Source: CAMYMQ01 sp963730305
GTDB taxonomy: Bacteria; Pseudomonadota; Alphaproteobacteria; Bin65
Length of the DNA: 64,000 bases
NCBI GenBank assembly: GCA_963730305.1
Contig: CAVSRB010000002.1
Location: 62,001 to 126,000, forward strand
Direction: 5' to 3'
In this document: positions 59,128-64,000 of the stretch, one piece after another
How positions within the stretch are numbered: position 1 is the first letter of the stretch
How the letters are laid out: every line of letters begins with the position of its first letter
The notes under the pieces: generated by a model
Told to the model about the DNA's origin: nothing
Database searches by the model: none
What the model saw: only the letters and a program-made list of their open reading frames with translations
Position numbers and translations under genes: made by a program

Positions 59128-60168
59128 ATGCACCTGTTCAAAGCCATTCCCGTCGGCCGCCGCCAGGCGGTCGCCGTGGCCGCCGCCGCGATCGCGCTGG
59201 GCGGCCTCGCCCAGACCAGCTTCGCCGCCGAGAAGCTGGTCGTCGGCGCGCTGCGCTTCACCTCGCACGCGGCCGGATTCATCGCCTACGAGAAGGGCTA
59301 CTTCAAGGCCGAGGGCCTGGACGTCGAGTTCAAGTTCTTCCAGGCGGCGGCGCCGATCGCCGTCGCGGTCGCCTCCCACGACGCCGACTTCGGCATCGCG
59401 GGCGTCACCGGCGGCTTCATCAACCTCGCCGGCAAGGGCGCGATCAAGGCGGTCGCGGGCGTGCTGCACGAGAACAAGAATGTCGACGGCATGGCGATCA
59501 TGGCCTCGAACAAGGCCTACAAGGCCGGCTTCACCAAGCCCGAGCTGATCAAGGGCCGGTCGCTGGCGCTGACCCAGATCGGCTCGACCTTCCACTACAT
59601 GGGCGCGATGGTGGCGCGGAAGTCGGGCTTCACGATCAAGGACATCCACGTCAAGCCGTTGCAGAAGGTCGGCTCGATGATCGGCGCGATCAAATCGGGC
59701 CAGGTCGACGCCATGATCATGGTGCCGCACATCGCCAAGCCGCTGAACCGCGCCGGCGCGGCCAAGATCATCGGCTGGCTGCGCGACTACGCGCCCGACT
59801 ACCAGATCTCGGTGCTGATCACCTCGACCAAGAACATCAAGACGCGGCCGGCGCTGGTGAAGAAGTTCCTCCGCGCCTACGCCAAGGGCATCGCCGACTT
59901 CGACCGGGTCATGCTCGCCAAGAAGAAGGACCCCGCCGCGGTCGAGGCGATGGTCAAGATCATCCACAAATACGTCTACACCAACCGCCCGTACGCCAAG
60001 GCCGCCCCGTCGATCATCGCCGGCGCGATGTATCTCAATCCGGGCGCGTCGATCGACCTGGGCAGCGTCAAGCGCCAGCTCGAGTGGCACCAGGCCCAGG
60101 GCTTCGTGTCGAAGTCGATCAAGCTCGACCAGGTCGTCGACACCAGCTTCGTGAAGACGACCAAGTAG
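59128..60168 (+). CDS. ABC transporter substrate-binding protein, SsuA/TauA/THI5-like
   Basis: The 346-residue protein has a signal peptide (VAVAAAAIALGGLAQTSFAA, cleavage near residue 35). The mature domain contains GALRFTSHAAGFIAYEKGYF and LKAEGLDVEF-like text typical of the NMT1/SsuA family that binds sulfonates, nitrate, thiamine precursors or pyrimidines. The ligand cannot be told. A permease and ATPase of the same type are on the opposite strand at 61143-62796, so they probably form one transporter. A terminator follows the gene. Confidence 0.9.
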   Translation: MHLFKAIPVGRRQAVAVAAAAIALGGLAQTSFAAEKLVVGALRFTSHAAGFIAYEKGYFKAEGLDVEFKFFQAAAPIAVAVASHDADFGIAGVTGGFINLAGKGAIKAVAGVLHENKNVDGMAIMASNKAYKAGFTKPELIKGRSLALTQIGSTFHYMGAMVARKSGFTIKDIHVKPLQKVGSMIGAIKSGQVDAMIMVPHIAKPLNRAGAAKIIGWLRDYAPDYQISVLITSTKNIKTRPALVKKFLRAYAKGIADFDRVMLAKKKDPAAVEAMVKIIHKYVYTNRPYAKAAPSIIAGAMYLNPGASIDLGSVKRQLEWHQAQGFVSKSIKLDQVVDTSFVKTTK

Positions 60169-60193
60169 TTCCGGGCCTCATCGCCCGCTCGAA

Positions 60194-60226
60194 GAGCCGT
60201 CCCGGGCGACCGGGGCGGCTCTTTCT
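60194..60226 (+). terminator. Rho-independent terminator of the substrate-binding protein gene
   Basis: Arms gagccgtcccgg and ccggggcggctc pair (11 of 12, one G-T) around a gcga loop and are followed by tttct, 25 bases after the stop codon. Confidence 0.85.
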
Positions 60227-60258
60227 GTTCGGGCTTGGTGCGGGGGAGCCCGTCATCC

Positions 60259-60375
60259 CATCCTTCGAGGCCGCCTTCGGCGGCGCCTCAGGATGAGCCG
60301 GAGAATAGCGCCGACAAATTGTTGGTCATGCTCCGGCTCATCCTGAGGTGCGAGCGGAGCGAGCCTCGAAGGATG
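60259..60375. repeat. Palindromic intergenic repeat, family A (inverted pair)
   Basis: The copy at 60259-60296 (catccttcgaggccgccttc ... cctcaggatga) and an inverted copy at 60338-60375 (tcatcctgaggtgcgagcgg ... cctcgaaggatg) lie between two convergent genes. Confidence 0.85.
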
Positions 60376-60405
60376 CGATGACGGACCCGGTCCCCGCGCC
60401 GCGCG

Positions 60406-60933
60406 TTACCGCGCCTTCGGCCCGCACGCCCGGAAGAAGCTGTCCGCCTGGAGGCCCATGGTCTTGAGCGGGAACCGCGCGGTCCAGGCGCCCGCGGTCA
60501 GGCGCAGGGCGCCGCGGCCGGCGCGGCCCAGGCGGGCGAGGACGTCGAACACCGCCGAGCCGGCCGGCAGGGTCGCCTGCAGGCTGGGCACGCCGGCGAG
60601 CTGGTTGGACAGGACCTTCGCCCGCACCGTGGTCGCGATCCCGGCCGCGGCGAGGGTGAGCCGGACCGTGCGCCCGGGCACGAGCGCGGTCGACGATTCG
60701 GCGACGAAGATCTTCACGACGCCGCTGCCCTTGGTGCAGCCCAGGTTGAGCTGGATGGTCTCGGGGTTCGGCGCCTCCCCCGCCGGCGGCGTCTCGCCAT
60801 AGGAGAGGTAGACGTCCTTGTCCTGCGCCCGGCCGAGCCAGGCGTCCGCCGCCAGGCTGGGGGCGGCGAAGCCGGCGAGGGTGAGGGCCGCCGTGGCGGC
60901 CAGCGCGAGGCGCACCGGTTTGGTCATCGTCAT
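60406..60933 (-). CDS. Hypothetical secreted protein
   Basis: The 175-residue protein has a signal peptide (LALAATAALTLAGFAAPSLA, cleavage near residue 29). The mature part has LGRAQDKDVYLSYGETPP, IQLNLGCTKGSGVVKIFVAE and two Cys that could form a disulfide (the second near the C-terminus in FFRACGP). I recognise no family with confidence. It lies between repeats in the gap between the transporter parts. Confidence 0.7.
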   Translation of the reverse strand: MTMTKPVRLALAATAALTLAGFAAPSLAADAWLGRAQDKDVYLSYGETPPAGEAPNPETIQLNLGCTKGSGVVKIFVAESSTALVPGRTVRLTLAAAGIATTVRAKVLSNQLAGVPSLQATLPAGSAVFDVLARLGRAGRGALRLTAGAWTARFPLKTMGLQADSFFRACGPKAR

Positions 60934-61018
60934 GTCCTTGCTTTCCGCTGGGCCTTTCCGCAGGCGAATATCCCGGTTCTTACGAACGATGGCACGCGGG
61001 AGTTCCCGCCCGTCATCC

Positions 61019-61126
61019 CATCCTTCGAGACGGCCCCTGCGGCGGCTCCTCAGGATGAAGTCGTTGCTCGACGTCAGTCAATGCCTTCATCCTGAGGAGG
61101 CCGCGGCGCGGCCGTCTCGAAGGATG
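61019..61126. repeat. Palindromic intergenic repeat, family A (inverted pair)
   Basis: The copy at 61019-61060 (catccttcgagacggcccct ... cctcaggatgaag) and an inverted copy at 61085-61126 (cttcatcctgaggaggccgc ... gtctcgaaggatg) flank a short unique spacer, downstream of the ABC permease gene. Confidence 0.85.
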
Positions 61127-61142
61127 GGAGGACGGCCTTCCC

Positions 61143-62036
61143 CTACGACCGCCAGCGCAGCAGATAGCGCTCCGCCCGGCCGATCAGCCACGACACGGTC
61201 AGCCCGAACACCGACAGGATCGCCACGCCGGCGACGAGCTGGTCGGTCGCCATCAGGTTGCCCGCCTGGTTGACGAAGGCGCCGATGCCGTATTCCGCGC
61301 CGATCATCTCGGCGGCGACCAAGAGGATGATCGCGATCGAGGCCGAGATGCGCATGCCCGAGAGGATCGCCGGCAGCGCGCCGGGCAGGATGATCTTGTA
61401 GATGATCGACAGCCGTTTCAGGCCGAACGACTGGCCCATGCGGATCAGCGACCGGTCGACGTTGTCGACCCCGCCGTAGGTCGAGATCACGGTCGGGAAG
61501 AAGGTGCCGAACAGGATCGTGGCGACCTTGGATTCCTCGCCGATGCCGAACCAGACGATGAACAGCGGCAACAGCGCGATCTTGGGGATCGGGAAGATCG
61601 CGGCGACCAGCGGCACCAGCCCGGCCCGGGCCAGCGAGAACAGGCCGATCGCGAAGCCGACCAGGATGCCGAGCAGGGCGCCGAAGAACCAGCCGATCAG
61701 CAGCCGCGAGATCGACGCCTCGAGGTGGAGCCAGAGCTGGCCGGTGCGGATGAGTTCGCCCAACGCGGTGAGCGCCTGGCTCGGCGCCGGCAGGGTCAGC
61801 GGCGTGATCACCCCGGTGCGCGAGCCGAGCTCCCACAAGGACAGGATGACCGCGAAGACGATCCAGCCGATTGCGCCATTCGACCGCGGCGCGAAGCCGC
61901 CGCCGCGGAACGGCACCGGCCGGCCCTCGGTCTTGGCCCGGGATTCGGTCTTCGCCGTTCCGCCGGTCTGGGCCTTCCCGCCAGTCTGGGCCTTCCCGCC
62001 AGTTTGGGCCGGGGCGCCGTTCACCGCTTCAGGCAT
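61143..62036 (-). CDS. ABC transporter permease, SsuC/TauC-like
   Basis: The 297-residue inner-membrane protein has about six helices and the EAA loop (GLKRLSIIYKIILPGALPAI) that binds the ATPase. The core from about residue 53 is like sulfonate or nitrate permeases (LWELGSRTGVITPLTLPAPS, FPIPKIALLPLFIVWFGIGE). The first 45 residues are an unusual hydrophilic repeat (AQTGGK, AQTGGT, AKTESR type). The start overlaps the ATPase gene stop by 8 bases, and the ATPase precedes it in transcription. Confidence 0.9.
   Translation of the reverse strand: MPEAVNGAPAQTGGKAQTGGKAQTGGTAKTESRAKTEGRPVPFRGGGFAPRSNGAIGWIVFAVILSLWELGSRTGVITPLTLPAPSQALTALGELIRTGQLWLHLEASISRLLIGWFFGALLGILVGFAIGLFSLARAGLVPLVAAIFPIPKIALLPLFIVWFGIGEESKVATILFGTFFPTVISTYGGVDNVDRSLIRMGQSFGLKRLSIIYKIILPGALPAILSGMRISASIAIILLVAAEMIGAEYGIGAFVNQAGNLMATDQLVAGVAILSVFGLTVSWLIGRAERYLLRWRS
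61926..62011. repeat. 18-base tandem repeats coding permease N-terminus
   Basis: Approximately five units of 18 bases encode AQTGGK, AQTGGK, AQTGGT, AKTESR and AKTEGR. The first three are nearly identical at DNA level (gtctgggccttcccgcca on the plus strand). Confidence 0.85.
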
Positions 62037-62796
62037 CGGCCAGCTCCCGGTCGGCGGCCAGCGCCTCCTCGCGCATCAGGTTCCACAGATGCTCCTGGCG
62101 GTCCTTGAGCTCGGGGTCGCCGATCTCCCGGGTGCCCAGCGGCTTGTCGATCGCGACCACCTCGCGGATGCGGCCGGGGCGGCGCGACAGCACCACGATC
62201 TTGTGGCCCAGGCGCACCGCCTCGTTGAGGTTGTGGGTGACGTAGACGGCGGTGAAGGTCTCGCGCAGCCACAGGCCGATCAGGTCGTCCATCAACAGCT
62301 CGCGGGTCTGGCTGTCGAGCGCCGATAGCGGCTCGTCCATCAGGAACACCGCCGGGCGCACCGCCAGCGCCCGCGCGATCGCCACCCGCTGCTTCATCCC
62401 GCCGGAGAGCTGGCGCGGATAGTGGGGCTTGAAGTCGGACAGCTTGGTGCGCGCCAGCACGTCGTCGATGATCCCGTCGGCGCGCTTGCCCCGGATGCCG
62501 TGGTCCTCGAGCACCAGGCTGATGTTGCCGCGCACCGTGCGCCACGGCAGCAGGGCGAAGTCCTGGAAGATGTAGGTCAGCGGGTTGAGGCAGTCCTCCG
62601 GCGGCTCGCCGAGCTGGAGCACCTGGCCCGCGCTCGGCCGCTCCAGCCCGCCGATCAGGCGCAACAGCGTGGACTTGCCGCAGCCCGACGGCCCGATCAC
62701 GCACACGATCTGCCCGCTCTCGATGTGGAGGTCGATGTCCTCCAGAACGGGCATCTCGCCGTAGCGATGGGACAGGCTGTCGATGTGCAGGTCCAT
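62029..62796 (-). CDS. ABC transporter ATP-binding protein, SsuB/TauB-like
   Basis: The 255-residue ATPase has Walker A (IGPSGCGKSTLLRLIGG), Q-loop (YIFQDFALLPWRTV), ABC signature (RQLSGGMKQRVAIARAL), Walker B (AVFLMDEPLSALD) and switch His (YVTHNLNEAVRL). The ATG at 62796 follows an AGGAG site. It is probably co-transcribed with the overlapping permease gene and divergent from the FAD oxidoreductase gene. Confidence 0.92.
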   Translation of the reverse strand: MDLHIDSLSHRYGEMPVLEDIDLHIESGQIVCVIGPSGCGKSTLLRLIGGLERPSAGQVLQLGEPPEDCLNPLTYIFQDFALLPWRTVRGNISLVLEDHGIRGKRADGIIDDVLARTKLSDFKPHYPRQLSGGMKQRVAIARALAVRPAVFLMDEPLSALDSQTRELLMDDLIGLWLRETFTAVYVTHNLNEAVRLGHKIVVLSRRPGRIREVVAIDKPLGTREIGDPELKDRQEHLWNLMREEALAADRELADA

Positions 62797-62965
62797 GGGC
62801 TCCTGGGGGCGCCGCGTGAGGGGCGGCTGCGCCGGGCGGACCTTAACCATCGCCGCCAGCGGCGAAAACAACAAAGCGAGTCCCGTGTGGTCGCAGGATG
62901 GCAATGCGCGGCGGCTTCGGGCTACAAGGAGCGCCCATCCCATACCAATGCCAGAGCACGGCTCC

Positions 62966-64000
62966 ATGACCCTCGACGTCTCCACCCGCATCGTCACCAA
63001 GCCCGACGCCGAGCCGCTGCGCATCGCCGCCGACGTCTGCGTCGTCGGCTCGGGCGCGGCGGGGACGATGGCGGCGCTGACGGCGGCGCGGCTGGGGCGG
63101 TCGGTGGTGCTGGTCGACGCCATGCCGGCGCTGGGCGGGCAGGCGGTCGGCGGGCTGCTCGGCACCCTGTGCGGCTTCTACGGCAACGGGCCGAACCCGC
63201 CGCGGGTGGTCTACGGCGCGGTCACCGGGATGCTGGAGCATCTCGCGGCAACCGGCACGCTCTGCCGCCCGCGGGCGCGCAACACGGTGATCTACCAGTT
63301 CGAGGAGCATCTGCTCGCCCGCTGGATCGAGCGCTCGCTGGTCGAGGCCGGGGTCAAGATCCTGTTGGGCGCGACCCTGCGCGGGGCCGATCGCGACGGG
63401 CGGCGGGTGACCCGGCTGCACCTGGCGACCCGCTGGGGCGACGCCGAGGTCGAGGCCCAGGGCTTCGTCGACGCCTCGGGCGACGCGGCGATCGCCTGGC
63501 ACGCGGGGCTGCCGGTGCGCGAGCCGGAAGCGCCGGTGTTCGGCTCGCAGATGTTCCAGATCGAGGGCATCGACGAGGCCGAGTTCGCCAAGTTCGACCG
63601 CTGGCAGGTCCAGGACGTGCTCGCCGCGAACGCCGACGCCTACGGCCTGCGCCGCAAGGACGGCTTCGTCTTCGCCCAGCCCGGCACCGGCATCGGGCTG
63701 GCCAACATGACCCACATCCCGACGCCGACCGAGCCGGTCGGCGCGTCGCTGGCCGGGCTCGACGGCAAGGACCAGGCCGACCGGGTGATGGCCTTGCTGC
63801 GGGACAAGCTGCCGGCGGCGATGGGCAAGGCGCGCATCCGCGCCTACGGCCTGCCCGGCATCCGCCAGACCCGCTGGATCGCCGGCGCCCACCACCTGAC
63901 CACCGACGAGGTCCGCGCCGGCACCCGCTTCGACGATGCGATCGCCCGCTGCTCCTGGCCGGTCGAGCTGCACAACCGCGCCGAGGGCGTCCACTGGGAG
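62966..64000 (+). CDS. FAD-dependent oxidoreductase, 3' end outside window
   Basis: The first 345 codons are open to the window edge. The protein begins MTLDVSTRIVTKPDAEPLRI with a dinucleotide-binding motif VCVVGSGAAGTMAALTAARL, then GGQAVGGLLGTLCGFYGNGP and FVDASGDAAIAWHAGLPVRE, the pattern of FAD-dependent oxidoreductases of the FAD_oxidored (PF12831) type. The substrate is unknown. An in-frame ATG at 62948 is an alternative start. It is divergent from the SsuB-like gene, so it may share regulation with the transporter. Confidence 0.87.
   Translation, partial: MTLDVSTRIVTKPDAEPLRIAADVCVVGSGAAGTMAALTAARLGRSVVLVDAMPALGGQAVGGLLGTLCGFYGNGPNPPRVVYGAVTGMLEHLAATGTLCRPRARNTVIYQFEEHLLARWIERSLVEAGVKILLGATLRGADRDGRRVTRLHLATRWGDAEVEAQGFVDASGDAAIAWHAGLPVREPEAPVFGSQMFQIEGIDEAEFAKFDRWQVQDVLAANADAYGLRRKDGFVFAQPGTGIGLANMTHIPTPTEPVGASLAGLDGKDQADRVMALLRDKLPAAMGKARIRAYGLPGIRQTRWIAGAHHLTTDEVRAGTRFDDAIARCSWPVELHNRAEGVHWE

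Overview
The window is about 70% GC and reads as the chromosome of an alphaproteobacterium, most like Rhodospirillales. The evidence is the kdsD-lptC-lptA-lptB-rpoN-hpf order at the left edge, the alphaproteobacterial style of the proteins, and a small heat-shock gene with a ROSE-type RNA thermosensor. I see no phage, plasmid, transposase, CRISPR or rRNA. Apart from one tRNA-Leu the window is protein-coding, separated by palindromic intergenic repeats.

Layout. 1-6.4 kb (minus strand): hpf, rpoN, the LPS-export genes lptB/lptA/lptC, kdsD, a frameshifted RNase D gene and tRNA-Leu(CAG). 6.6-16 kb: an NDUFA9-like epimerase, uppP, then the glutamate synthase subunits gltD and gltB separated by a GST and a GFA-family gene. 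16-25.8 kb (minus): a TetR-controlled ABC exporter operon, gamma-glutamyltransferase, a Bcr/CflA-type MFS pump and an arsenic operon arsR-arsI-arsC-acr3. 25.8-31 kb: a metallo-beta-lactamase-fold hydrolase, a CMD-family protein, a beta-hydroxyacid dehydrogenase, typA and a PrsW-like membrane protein with a zinc ribbon. 31-41 kb: a catabolic-looking block of alpha/beta hydrolases, two LLM flavin monooxygenases, a CaiB-type CoA-transferase, thioesterases, an extended SDR, an FAA hydrolase and a MarR regulator, with the heat-regulated hsp20 gene inside it. 41-44.4 kb: the three parts of the uncharacterised AmmeMemoRadiSam system (Memo-AMMECR1 fusion, radical SAM protein) with an AhpD-like gene between them. 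44.5-52.3 kb: three FAD-linked oxidases, cysQ and a Sua5/TsaC-type tRNA threonylcarbamoyl-AMP synthase. 52.4-58.8 kb: a broken isochorismate synthase-like gene, a LysR regulator divergent from a styrene-monooxygenase-like gene plus EthD, a PNPOx-like gene, a cytochrome P450 with a minisatellite, and a small lipoprotein. 59-64 kb: an SsuABC/TauABC-like ABC transporter in two pieces and the start of an FAD-dependent oxidoreductase.

An important property of the sequence is that about ten otherwise well-conserved genes are each broken by one or more single-base duplications, always insertions. Undoing them restores lengths normal for the families, including gltB. I read this mainly as residual assembly or sequencing error rather than gene decay, and I give the repaired span for each such gene. 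Short in-frame tandem repeats also recur (rpoN, P450, ABC permease). The best candidates for new biology are the AmmeMemoRadiSam locus, the ROSE-plus-sigma-32 control region of hsp20, the gltD/gltB split by two extra genes, and the styrene-monooxygenase-like operon without its reductase.
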